A stretch of 64,000 nucleotides of DNA from Prunus persica. Its lineage: Eukaryota > Streptophyta > Magnoliopsida > Rosales > Rosaceae. Position 1 is the stretch's first letter, and the number at the start of each line of letters is the position of its first letter. The stretch spans positions 9,449,819 to 9,513,818 of the forward strand of contig NC_034013.1 in assembly GCF_000346465.2 (NCBI RefSeq). Reading direction: 5' to 3'. Positions 11,522 through 21,735 of the stretch are shown piece by piece. Both the position numbers and the translations under genes were made by a program. Below the pieces are notes generated by a model that was not told the DNA's origin, ran no database searches, and saw only the letters and a program-made list of their open reading frames with translations.

Positions 11522-12459
11522 TAATAGCCAAAAGGAAATCTATTGAATTTAGGTGGCTAAGTTGGGGACAATATCGATGCTAGTGGTGGACCAATGCGGG
11601 ATTTGGTACTAGCATTGCATAGTGCTGGTGGGGTAATCCTACGAGAGTTAGGTACCAACACGCATTAGTGTGAGTGGTGGCCCTATGCATTGGTTCGGTG
11701 TACCAACACGCATAAAATAGAGGCCCACTACTAACAGCACCCGAGGCCTTTTGTACAAAATTTATTCGCATATCCGCATCTTTTCGTATTAAATTATATT
11801 TTTAATTTCTTTTTAAAATCTGGCGAAACAAAGAAAAAAGAAAGAGAACCTTTTACCCAGAAAAAAGAAAAAAAAGAGAGAACAAGTGTTGCCGGCTCAA
11901 GCGGATCCCGCCTCAGTCTATTTCTTCTTCCTCTTTCCCAAGCTCTCAACTTCCTATCTCTGTTTGCGCGAAAGTGGCAGTCTCGTTTCACCCGACCACT
12001 TCTACTCCAAGCTTTCAGCCCCAAGCTAGACTCGCTCCTCCTCTCAGGTTCTCTCCCGCGTGGGTTAAAGCTTCAATATTTAGGTACTCACTGCCTCTCT
12101 TGTTAGATAATTTTGGTCTTCTTTTCTGCGACGTATCAATAATTAATTTGCTTTTTTATTTTATTTTTTATTTTATAACGAAACTAAGGAACTTTTGGAA
12201 CTAAAAACCCCAACTTGACGGTTGAGTTCTACGGCAAAGTTAATAAGAGCCTTCAATCCAGATAACTAAATTATGGGCTTGTATACATTTGTTTAATCCT
12301 TCCGAATTTTGATAGTTTTGTGCCAAAAGTTAGCGTATATCCAATATATTGGTTGTAAATATCCTAGTGCAGCTAACTCCAATATGGTGTTTGAATGAGG
12401 TTCTTGTGTGCTGGTTTCCTAAAAATTTATCTGTTTGAATTTTGGGCAACGCGGCAACA

Positions 12460-12575
12460 ATGAGATTGTTTATTTGTTTGTTGTATTATCTAATATAATG
12501 AGATTGTTTATTTATTTGTTTGTTGTATTATCTAATATAATGAGATTGTTTATTTATTTGTTTGTTGTATCATCT
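12460..12575. repeat. Three tandem copies of a 38-42 bp intronic unit
   Basis: Units starting ATGAGATTGTTTATTT begin at 12460, 12498 and 12540. The intact CLPR2 intron has a single copy (about 17710). The expansion is therefore specific to the pseudogene. Confidence 0.85.
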
Positions 12576-13530
12576 TAGACTTGTTTCTTTGTTCCTCAAT
12601 GAAGTATCGTTGAGAGACTGCAAGGATGTGGCTGATTACAGCCTATAATCACAAAATAAAAACTGAGGTTGGCTTGTTTCTGTTGTATGGTAAAAATTAA
12701 ATGTTTGTTCTATTTTTGACATGCCATCTAATTTGTTATATTCTTCCCTTCTTTGATATGAAGCCTTCTTTAGTATACTATTTTTCAGGAAAATAAATAT
12801 GCTCAATTTGGTTTGATTCTTTTGAAATAAACAGAATAAGTTACAATTTAGCATGTTAACTTTTTTTTTATCTGAGAGACTTGTGGAATGCTCTAGTAAT
12901 TCATTACAGTTAATTTCATATGAATTGGACATACAGTTTGTTGACCTAGAAGGTTATAGGTACATGTTATAAAATTAGATATGAAACACATCTAGGCATG
13001 GCCCTTTATTTTGTGTATCACCAGCAAGGAGGCTTGCAGTCCACTCATGCTGATTATTTGAACCAATTTCCTTTTACATCTCTCTTGAAGCTTTCTTCTT
13101 TGTGTTTTTTATCCAAATATTTCAAATGATCCTGTGCATTTAGTATTTGATTTCTATTGTCAATTAGTACTATTTGTAGTAGCGGTCCTTATATATCGTA
13201 TTAACAATCGAAAGATGGTCGAAAGAAAAAATCTCTATTTGACAGGGCTTCTTCCTATACCTATGAATTTCATTGGACCCAGAAATGATACATTGGAAGA
13301 ATCTTTTGGGTAGCTAGATACAAAATAAGAAATAAAAGTAGATCAAATTGACATCTTAAGTCAAATTTTTTGAGTGGATTTCAACTTAATGGAGTTTTAG
13401 TGGAATCCCATTTTGATTGTGTTTCCCTAAGAAATCTTCTGTTTTCTGGGAATGTAGTACCGGGAACGTGTTATCTTCATTTGGCAGAATATAGAGGAAG
13501 AGTTTGGCAATCAGATTTTGGCAACAATGC

Positions 13531-14015
13531 TGATGTAGTACAGCCCGTAGGTATTAGATTAAGCACTTGAACAATCGAACAGAGAAGAATATAAGAGATC
13601 GAAGAGAAGAAATATAGATCGAAAAGACGAGATAAAGGGCAGAAACAGTAGAACAAAGATGAATATCGGAAATCGAGGAGAAGAAAATATAGACCGAAGG
13701 GACAAAATCAGAGAGTTCTAGGAAAAGGTTTACTCAACATTCAAATCTGAATTTTAAAGAACTAAATGGGGTTATTTATAGCAAACTAAAACCTATAAAT
13801 AATAGGATAAAAACCCCTTGCTTAAACAGAAATCCTAATTGACCAAAAAAAAAAAACAGAAATCCTAACCCAAATAAAATAGGAAACTTAAAACTAGAAA
13901 TATGGAAATCTGGAAAAGTAGAAATCCTACTAGTAATTGGAAAACTAGAGAATCTAGGAAACAAACAAATACATTAGGAAACTAAATAAATTTAGGTCAT
14001 ACGCGTCCTGCATCA
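13531..14015. mobile_element. Solo LTR (485 bp) in CLPR2 pseudogene exon 4
   Basis: The element starts TGATGTAGTACAGCCC and ends CGTCCTGCATCA, so it has the TG...CA ends of an LTR and a short inverted repeat TGATG/CATCA. It is flanked by a perfect 5-bp duplication AATGC (13526-13530 and 14016-14020). The intact paralog reads through the same site without interruption. No internal retrotransposon sequence is present, so this is a solo LTR left by LTR-LTR recombination. Confidence 0.9.
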
Positions 14016-14051
14016 AATGCTGTACCTTGACACTATTGATTCTTCCAAAAG

Positions 14052-14055
<4 letters not shown>

Positions 14056-14089
<34 letters not shown>
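14056..14089. repeat. (TA)n microsatellite within pseudo-exon 4
   Basis: A run of TA dinucleotides replaces the short TTTATATGTATATC of the intact CLPR2 exon (about 19185). It lies in former coding sequence and has been free to expand since the gene died. Confidence 0.9.
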
Positions 14090-14090
<1 letters not shown>

Positions 14091-14620
14091 ATGGTCCTCG
14101 TGGAGATGTGAGCTATCAGATTTTCATGATGATTATACTTCTTTCTTGATAATTTTTTTCCATGTTCCATATATCTGAAACTTGCACCATTTTGCAGCTT
14201 ACTCCAAGCATGGCTATCTATGATACTATGCAGAGCTTATAGAGTTCCGTTGGCACCCATTGTGTGGGCTATGCCTTTAATTTAGCAGCCTTTCTTCTTG
14301 CAGCTGGAGAAAAGTTAATAGTACTGAATCCAAGTTGATAAAATCCTTAGTACTAATGTTCATCACGAAGGTGATGAACGCAAGTTTTTTTCTTTTTGCC
14401 TCAGAAGTTAATACAGCTAAATAGTGCTGTGATGATGTGGTATAATGTGGGGGAATCTAATTTTCTGTAGAAAATGACTGATGATGGCCTTTCATGTCCA
14501 TTTTGTTGCTATCTGAGCTCTTCTCACACATGCTATTTAGCAACCCCTGTACATTAATGATTTGATGCATTATCTTCATGTTCGATGTGACTTAAAAGGA
14601 TTGTTGCTTTGATCTATTGA

Positions 14621-14833
14621 ATAAAAATAATATATATTAAAAAATTCAAATATATTATATAGTGTCCGAACTTTTTAGTTGTAACTTGCGAAAAAATTTC
14701 CGAATAAAACATGTACATATTTTATTCGTATTTTTCCCGTTCCGTATTTTACTTACTATGAAAGAATGTGAGAGGCTAAGATTATTTCTTACTTGTTGTA
14801 AAAAAAAATGCAAGATGGTGAATCCATCTTCTA
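14621..14833. other. Junction DNA between the two duplicated blocks
   Basis: About 210 bp match neither block. To the left, homology to CLPR2 stops in intron 5. To the right, homology to the TFB5 upstream region begins at TATTATATTTGCG (about 14834). This marks where the second block joins the first. Confidence 0.7.
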
Positions 14834-15140
14834 TTATATTTGCGTAAAAGAATTAGTTATTAGTTTAGGCACTGAATCCATCAAACACTGGCTAAATATG
14901 TATATGGTTTAACAGATACTGCTTTGTTATGTAATGGAACTATTTTCATTACTTTGATTAATTCTTTCTTGTGACGCTTAGGACTAGAAGTTATACCATT
15001 AAGCTTTCGCTTAGCATATCATCTCTCTCTTCCTTTGTATGCTAAGGTTTAGGATCATTATAATCGAAGTATTTTGGTCTCATCTCTTGGTTTTTGTTGC
15101 TGTTGTTGCATTTCAGAATTTTTGAGGGTTTTGATACGAG

Positions 15141-15843
15141 ATGGTGAACGCCACTAAAGGATTGTTCGTCTCTTGGTAAGCTAATTGTATGAACTTTCTG
15201 TTGTGCATTTCTTAATTTTACAAAAACAAGCATGGGTTTCGAGGATATTTGGTTGCGGTTCCTCCTCTCCTTCACATATTATAAAACTATGTCAAAACAT
15301 AATAACGAAAATATGAGAAGTTTAACATTTTGTATTGCTGATTGTCATTTGGTTTGACAGCTTTTCTCTTTTGGGTGTTAGTCTTGACCTTTTTTGTACT
15401 GGTAGCTCCAATGGAGGGTATGGTCATCACAGATTGACAATAATGTTTTTGAGTTGAAAGTGAGGCCTTGATTATGAAGCTTCTGTGGCTTGTGTAAATT
15501 CTATGATACAAAGAGCAATCCACCAATAGATTTTGATTTATCCAGGCATTCATTGCCTGTTGAATTGATCCAGCAGTTCCTAAAAGAGTAGTTTGAGTTG
15601 CTTCTTTTTCCCTCGTCAAGCCCTCTTTGTTTCCGAAACCAACCATTTGTAACTCTCTTGTGCAGCGACATACCTATGGCGCAATTCATCATCAATTACA
15701 ACAATACACTGCCCCCTTCACAGCAATTCATAATACATGTCTTGGATAGTACTCACCTGTTTGTGCAGCCCCATGCAGCTGAAATGATAAGAAGCGCCAT
15801 TTCCGAATTTAGAGATCAGAATTCTTATGAGAAGCCTACTTGA
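15141..15843 (+). CDS. TFB5: TFIIH subunit TTDA/TFB5 (GTF2H5-like), copy B
   Basis: This is the second intact copy of the small TFIIH subunit. Exons are 15141-15175 and 15666-15843, with a phase-2 intron and the same splice signals as copy A. The product is 70 residues and identical to copy A. Homology to copy A upstream of the start codon extends only about 305 bp (to 14834), so this copy has lost the more distal promoter region, and the CLPR2 pseudogene remnant takes its place. It lies about 1.2 kb upstream of the intact CLPR2 in the same orientation, the arrangement I recall from Arabidopsis. Confidence 0.94.
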
Positions 15844-16255
15844 ATCCTTTAGATTTAGAGACCAAATTGGTCACATTGTATTTGTATCTTGGTTTATTGT
15901 GTCCATGTATCAAATCTCTCTTCCAGCTCTTTGTCAAGTGTAGCTCTTATTTGAACACATTGAAGTGAGCCACAGAGCTTTTTGAAAAAAATTGGTTGAC
16001 GTTCTAAACTGGCTGTGCAAGGATAATGGGTTCTTTTCCTTCGCTTGCTTGTGAATCTAATGCGATTGGATGATTTAATTCTGAACCACCAAATTAAGAT
16101 TTTGTCTGCTACTGTTGTGCTCCTTGATGACTCTGGTTATTATAATGGAAAATGCAATTTCTATTTTATTTTTTATAGATATCAACTTGGGTTCTGGGAA
16201 AAAAAAAAAACGAAGAAGAATATAAGAAAAGGTTCTCGAAAAGTTTGTACTCATT

Positions 16256-16340
16256 GTCGCCAACCGTGGTGCTCGAACAAATGACCGAAACGATAAATGC
16301 CTTGCGCCCTGTCAACTGAGCTGGACATGCTCTAGTCGTC
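16256..16340 (-). repeat. tRNA-Lys-like relic 3' of TFB5 copy B
   Basis: On the minus strand, CCAGCTCAGTTGACAGGGCG is followed by CAAGGC and later GTTCGAGCACCACGG, matching the order of a tRNA-Lys (A box, anticodon region, B box). The anticodon loop and acceptor stem are degraded, so this is a relic or a SINE head, not a working tRNA. Confidence 0.55.
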
Positions 16341-16530
16341 AAATAACGCATCATTCTTATTTATAGAGTCCCACATTGGGCTAGTATATTAGTAATTTAC
16401 ACTTTAAATATAGGAGTATTATTGCTAATATCACCAAGGCCTTTGGAATAAAACCCCACGCCTATAATAACCAAAAGGAAATCTATTAGATTTAGGTGGC
16501 TAAGTTGGAGACAATATCGATGCTAGTGGT

Positions 16531-16806
16531 GGGCCTATGCAGTATTTGGTACTAGCATTGCATAGTGCCGGTGGGGTAATCCTACAAGAATTCAGTACCA
16601 ACACTCATTAGTGTGAGGGGTGGCCCTATGCATTGGTTTAGTGTACCAACACGCATAAAATAGAGGCTGGGCCTATGCAGTATTTGGTACTAGCATTGCA
16701 TAGTGCCGGTGGAGTAATCCTACAAGAATTCAGTACCAACACGCATTAGTGTGAGGGGTGGCGCTATGCATTGGTTCAGTGTACCAACACGCATAAAATA
16801 GAGGCC
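16531..16806. repeat. Tandem duplication of 138 bp upstream of CLPR2
   Basis: Two nearly identical units begin GGGCCTATGCAGTATTTGG at 16531 and 16669. The first block has only one equivalent unit (about 11590-11725). The pair lies 250-520 bp upstream of the CLPR2 start codon, so it may fall in its promoter. Confidence 0.9.
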
Positions 16807-17051
16807 CACTACTAATAGCATTGAGGCCTTTTGTAAAAAAATTATTCGCATTTCCGCATCTTTTCGTATTAAATTACATTTTTAATTTCTTTTTAAAATC
16901 TGGCGAAACAAAGAAAAAGGCAACCTCTACTCTACCCAGAAAAAAAGAAAAAGAAAAGAGAACAAGTGTTGCCGGCTCTAGCGGATCCCGCCTCAGTCTA
17001 TTTCATCTTCCTCTATCCCAAGCTCCCAACTTCCTATCTCTGTTTGCGAAA

Positions 17052-20000
17052 ATGGCAGTCTCTTTTCACCCGACCACTTCTACTCCAAGCTTTCAGCCCC
17101 AAGCTAGACTCGCTCCTCCTCTCAGGTTCTCTCCCACATGGGTTTTGCTGCTTTTCTCTCCCTTTTCTTCTTTAATTAATTTTTAAAATCAAGAAAACAA
17201 GATAAATGAATGTTTTTAATTGTAATCAGCAATTTGTATTCCACAGTTGTGCAACAAAGCATTATTCAGGGTTAAAGCTTCAATCTTTAGGTACTCACTG
17301 CCTCTCTTGTTAGATAATTTTGGTCTTCTTTTCTGCGACGTTTCAATAATTGATTTGCTTTTCTTTTAACAAAACTAAGGAACTTTTGGAGCTAAAAACC
17401 CCAACTTGACGGTTGAGTTCTATGGCAAAGTTAATAAGAGCCTTCAATCCAGGTAACTAAATTATGGGCTTGTATACATTTCTTTAATCCTTCCGAATTT
17501 TTATGGTTTTGTGCCAAAAGTTAGCGTATATCCAATATATTGGTGGTGCCCACTTAAAACTTTTTTAAGAGTATTAACAGGGTGTAATTATCCTAGTTCT
17601 GCTAAGGCAATCCTGCTTTCATTAAACTTCATTATGGTGTTTGAATGAGTTTCTTGTGTACTGGTTTCCTAAAAATTTCTCCGTTTGAATTTTGGGCTAT
17701 GCGGCAACAATGAGATTGTTTATTTGTTTGTTGTATTATCTAATATAGGGGAGTTTTAACCATAACAAGACACTCAAAATCGTGAATCTTAGACTTGTTT
17801 CTTTGTTCCTCAATGAAGTATCATTGTGGGATTGCAAAGATGTGGCTGATTATAGTCTATAATCACAAAATGAAAACTGAGGCTGGCTTGTTTCTGTTGT
17901 ATGGTAAAAATTATAATTGTTTGTTCTATTCTTGACATGCCATCTAAGGTGTTATATTCTTCCCTTCTTTGGTACGAAGCCTTCATTGTTTTCAATGATA
18001 TCTCAAATATGTGTATATCCATGCATGTATCATGTATGCGGTGTAAGGCTACATTATGTATATCTTAGAATTATTATTTTCTGAATAATAAGTGGTATAT
18101 CCCTGATATTTGCTGTATGTTACTTGTTATCCTCCCGCCTTAGAGATGAGAAGTGCAAATTCATATTTTTAGGAGCATAACTTATCCTCATTACTAGGTT
18201 AGTGCCCACTCTGTTGTCAGTTTAAAATTTATATTTACAAGTATCCTGAAATCCTGGTGGATGGGGAAGCTAATGATTGTGATTCGTTTTTATTACTGTT
18301 GCATTAGTTATTATTGTTCTCTAACTGAGTCTTTAGTCTACCATTTTTCACGAAAATAAATATGCTTAATTTGGTTTGATTCTTTTGAAATAAACAGAAT
18401 AAGTTACAATTCTGCATGATAACTTTTTATTTATTTATCTGAGAGGTGTTTAAATTACTAAATCAGTATGTTAAAGCATGGATGATGCATCTCTATGTTT
18501 GAACTTTTTCAGGACACGTAACCAAAGACCATCACGAGCGCGAATTGGAATGATGCCTATAGGGACACCAAAGGTGCCCTATAGAACTCCTGGTGAGGGA
18601 ACTTGGCAATGGGTTGATTTGTGGAATGCTCTAGTAAGTCATTACAGTTAATTTCATATGAATTGGACATGCAGTTTGTTGACATAGAAGGTTATAGGTA
18701 CATGTTATAAAATTAGATATGAAACACATCTAGGGATGACCCTTTATTTGTGTATTGGTAGCAAGGAGGCATGCAGTCCACTCATGCGGATTATTTGAAC
18801 CAATTTCCTTTACATCTCTGTTGAAGCCTTTTTCTTTGTATTTTTTTTATCCAAATATTTCAAATGATCCTGTGCATTTAGTATTTGATTTCTATTTTCA
18901 ATTCCAAATCTTCCCTAAACCTATCTTGGTAGCTAGATAAAAAAAAAATTTAAAAGTAGATCAACTTGACATCTTAAGTCAACTTTTTTGAGTGGATTTC
19001 TCTTAATGGAGTTTTAATGGAATCCCATTTTATTGTGTTTCTCTAAAAAATCTTCTGTTTTCTGGGAATGCAGTACCGAGAACGTGTTATCTTCATTGGG
19101 CAGAATATAGATGAAGAGTTTAGCAATCAGATTTTGGCAACAATGCTGTACCTTGACACTATTGATTCTTCCAAAAGGCTTTATATGTATATCAATGGCC
19201 CTGGTGGAGATGTGAGTATCAGATTTTCATGATGATTATACTTCTTTCTTGATAATCTTTTTCCATGTTTCATATATCTGAAACTTGCACCATTTTGCAG
19301 CTTACTCCGAGCATGGCTATTTATGATACTATGCAGAGCTTAAATAGTCCCGTTGGCACCCATTGTGTGGGCTATGCCTATAATTTAGCAGCCTTTCTTC
19401 TTGCAGCTGGAGAAAAGGTAATAGTACTGAATCCAAGTTGATAACGTCCTTCATACTAATGCTCATCACGAAGGTGGTGAACACAAGTTTTTTGTTTTTG
19501 CCTCAGAAGTGCAGAAGTTAATACAGCTAAGTAGTGCTGTGATGATGTGGTATAATGTGGGGGAATCTAATTTTCTATAGAAAATGACTGATGATGGCCT
19601 TTCATGTCCATTTTGTTGCTATCCGAGCTCTTTCTTTCACACGTGCAATTTAGCAACCCCTGTACATTAATGATTTGATGCATTATCTTTATGTTCAGTG
19701 TGACTTAAAAGGATTGTTGCTTTCATCTATTTCTAACTAAGATTGTTGAACTCTGAAATTCCACCTTTTTAAAATTTCTGCTTTGCTTAGGGCAATCGAT
19801 TTGCAATGCCACTATCAAGGATTGCGCTACAATCTCCTGCCGGGGCTGCTCGTGGTCAGGTATTACTGCTTCCTGTCTTGCCATGAAAAGCTGCGATATA
19901 TACCTTTCATGTTTGTAGATTTTTGGTCCTTGTGGTGTTCACGAATCTTTACAAAATCTTGTGGCAGGCTGATGACATACAAAATGAAGCAAATGAACTT

Positions 20001-20457
20001 CTCAGAATCAAAGATTACCTTTATAACGAGTTGGCTAAGAACACTGGCCAGCCAGTTGAAAAGGTTAGCTAGTTTGACAAGTAAAACCTATAATCGCTTT
20101 TGGGTTAGGTGGTTTTATGACCACATTAAGCGTTGTTACTTATCGGTTTCAATAAGTGATGCACAAGCTTGATGAATTACCATTTACAAGATTAAGCATT
20201 ATAAGTTATTGTTTCTTAGTCTGAAGTTGAATGATGACAAACTTTAGACATCACCTGAACAAAAGATGCCTGTGTTGATCTTGGATTCAATTTTGATATT
20301 CTGAACTGTTTATATGCAGATTAACAAAGACTTAGGTCGGATGAAGCGGTTTAATGCACAGGAGGCTCTAGAGTATGGGCTCATTGATCGTGTAGTTAGG
20401 CCACCTCGTATTAAGGCTGATGCACCTCCCAAGGATGCGGGAACAGGTCTTGGTTAG
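17052..20457 (+). CDS. CLPR2: Plastid Clp protease inactive subunit ClpR2
   Basis: This is a non-catalytic subunit of the plastid-stroma ClpPRT protease core. There are eight exons: 17052-17141, 17247-17290, 18513-18633, 19074-19211, 19301-19417, 19791-19859, 19968-20063 and 20320-20457. All have GT-AG borders, and the product is 270 residues (Arabidopsis ClpR2 is of similar length). Residues 1 to about 45 are Ser/Pro/Arg-rich and fit a chloroplast transit peptide. [21 protein letters not shown] and [20 protein letters not shown] are ClpR2 hallmarks. The ClpP catalytic Ser is Asn (about residue 159, GYAYNLAAF) and the His is Gln (about 184, RIALQSP), as expected for ClpR. The start is supported by the family-like MAVSF. 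A degraded paralog lies upstream at 11974. Confidence 0.96.
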
Positions 20458-20895
20458 TTTAACTGTTGCTCGTCTGGGAAATTTAATGATGGTAGCTATA
20501 TAGTGTTCAAAATGTTTCTGAAGTTCATTTTTATGTTCATGTAGTATTCTACTTAACCATAATTGTTGCATAGAATTTTTGTCCCTTTGATCTTTCGAAG
20601 GAAGAAAACACATGAAGTATTTTGGAAATAACTATTTGCTAAAAAAAGTGTATCATTTTTACTCACAGGTTTGTCCATTAAAGTTGCATAGAGAAGAAAA
20701 ATATATAGATTCATCTATTGTGTGGTCGAATTCTCTTTTTCCATTGACTATCTAATGAGGGGCAGTGAAAGCGGTATTATTTACGAAGAGTCTCCACCAA
20801 AAAGGGGATTATAAGATGAATAGCAATATAGAAATCAGTTATGGTCTTGAAGATAATAAAGTCTTAAGAAAGGTACACATTATAGGGCAGAGAAT

Positions 20896-20939
<44 letters not shown>

Positions 20940-21115
20940 AAGGAAAAGAAAAGTAAGTTTGTATTATTTTCTTGAGTTTTGCTACATACAGAGGTTAAAC
21001 TACAAATTTGATTATTTTTGTTTGTATGAGCTAATTTTGCTCTCCAAGTTTCATCTATCTTCTTGATAAATTTGAGGGTAATCTGTCTACATCTGTAAGG
21101 GGTTGTAGTACTTTT
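20458..21115. other. Intergenic, 3' flank of CLPR2
   Basis: AT-rich sequence with no gene seen. It contains a GA microsatellite at about 20897-20936. CLPR2 and the next gene converge here. Confidence 0.7.
20897..20936. repeat. (GA)n microsatellite
   Basis: An uninterrupted run of about 20 GA dinucleotides. Confidence 0.95.
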
Positions 21116-21658
21116 TCACAAGTAGCTAAACTGCAAAGGATTGGAGAGACTATCCCTTAGCCTCTCTTCCTTCCATCCCTTGTTAACCTTATCAATGAAG
21201 TCTTCGATTCTTTTCTCCAAATTACTGTTGTGTTCATCCATGTCTCCCCAACCAACCTCGTCATCGCTACCATTGTCGTCGTCATCTTCGTTGTAACCAT
21301 CAGAATCAAAGCTATAATCTTCACTTTCGTCATCAACACAGTCACTGCCATTTTCATAACCATCCAGATTCAAGTATTTATCACTCTTTGTATCCTCAAC
21401 ATCATTGTCTGCGTCTTCTTCTGGTTCATACTGATGATATAGGAAAGGTATGATACTGTCAACTTCCCCGGAAGATGACCTGTGACTTCCAACAATGATG
21501 GCGACGATGATGATGTTAAATAGTGAAAACACAAACAGAGGATTGGATGAGAAATGAAGACTCTCTTTCGAGATTGATTGCAGCAAAGAGCTGAGGACAA
21601 GAGCAGCCGCCATGAAGAGTAGGAGAAAGACAGTTCCTGGTACCCCAACAACCCTCAT
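21116..21658 (-). CDS. Acidic two-pass membrane protein with DUF761-like tail
   Basis: A single-exon frame of 180 residues. Residues 7-28 (TVFLLLFMAAALVL) and 40-58 (LFVFSLFNIIIVAIIVG) are two hydrophobic, probably membrane-spanning segments. Residues 78-142 are very rich in Asp/Glu/Ser. The C-terminus at about 147-170 (LEKRIEDFIDKVNKGWKEER) resembles the short DUF761 motif found at the end of many plant proteins. This order is typical of small plant DUF761 proteins, whose biochemical role is unknown. The start is the first Met, and a TATAAATTATA lies 67 nt upstream. The gene faces CLPR2 tail to tail. Confidence 0.85.
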   Translation of the reverse strand: MRVVGVPGTVFLLLFMAAALVLSSLLQSISKESLHFSSNPLFVFSLFNIIIVAIIVGSHRSSSGEVDSIIPFLYHQYEPEEDADNDVEDTKSDKYLNLDGYENGSDCVDDESEDYSFDSDGYNEDDDDNGSDDEVGWGDMDEHNSNLEKRIEDFIDKVNKGWKEERLRDSLSNPLQFSYL

Positions 21659-21724
21659 GCCCTGGTTTAAACAAACAGGTGTGATTGTGATAGTATAATG
21701 CTGAAGTCTCCTCTGTGAAGGGAT

Positions 21725-21735
21725 TATAATTTATA
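21725..21735 (-). promoter_or_regulatory. Probable TATA box of the DUF761-like gene
   Basis: TATAAATTATA on the minus strand, 67 nt upstream of the start codon. This spacing is plausible for a short 5' leader. Confidence 0.5.

Larger units (their letters stand above)
11974..14620 (+). pseudogene. CLPR2 pseudogene (first block)
   Basis: This is collinear with the intact CLPR2 at 17052-20457 but multiply disabled. The start codon is GTG instead of ATG (11974). Intron 1 and the first part of exon 2 are deleted, so exon 1 runs straight into GTTAAAGCTTC at about 12062, still in frame. Exon 3 is reduced to its last bases near 12886. Exon 4 (13458-14107) is split by a 485-bp solo LTR and has a TA-microsatellite expansion. 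Exon 5 (from 14198) has an in-frame TAG at 14240-14242, and its donor has lost a G. Exons 6-8 are missing; homology stops near 14620. A short repeat (about 38-42 bp) is triplicated in an intron at 12460-12575. It cannot encode a Clp subunit. Confidence 0.95.

Noticed and set aside
20888..20956. Arg-Glu repeat protein
   Set aside because: It is a translation of the GA microsatellite.
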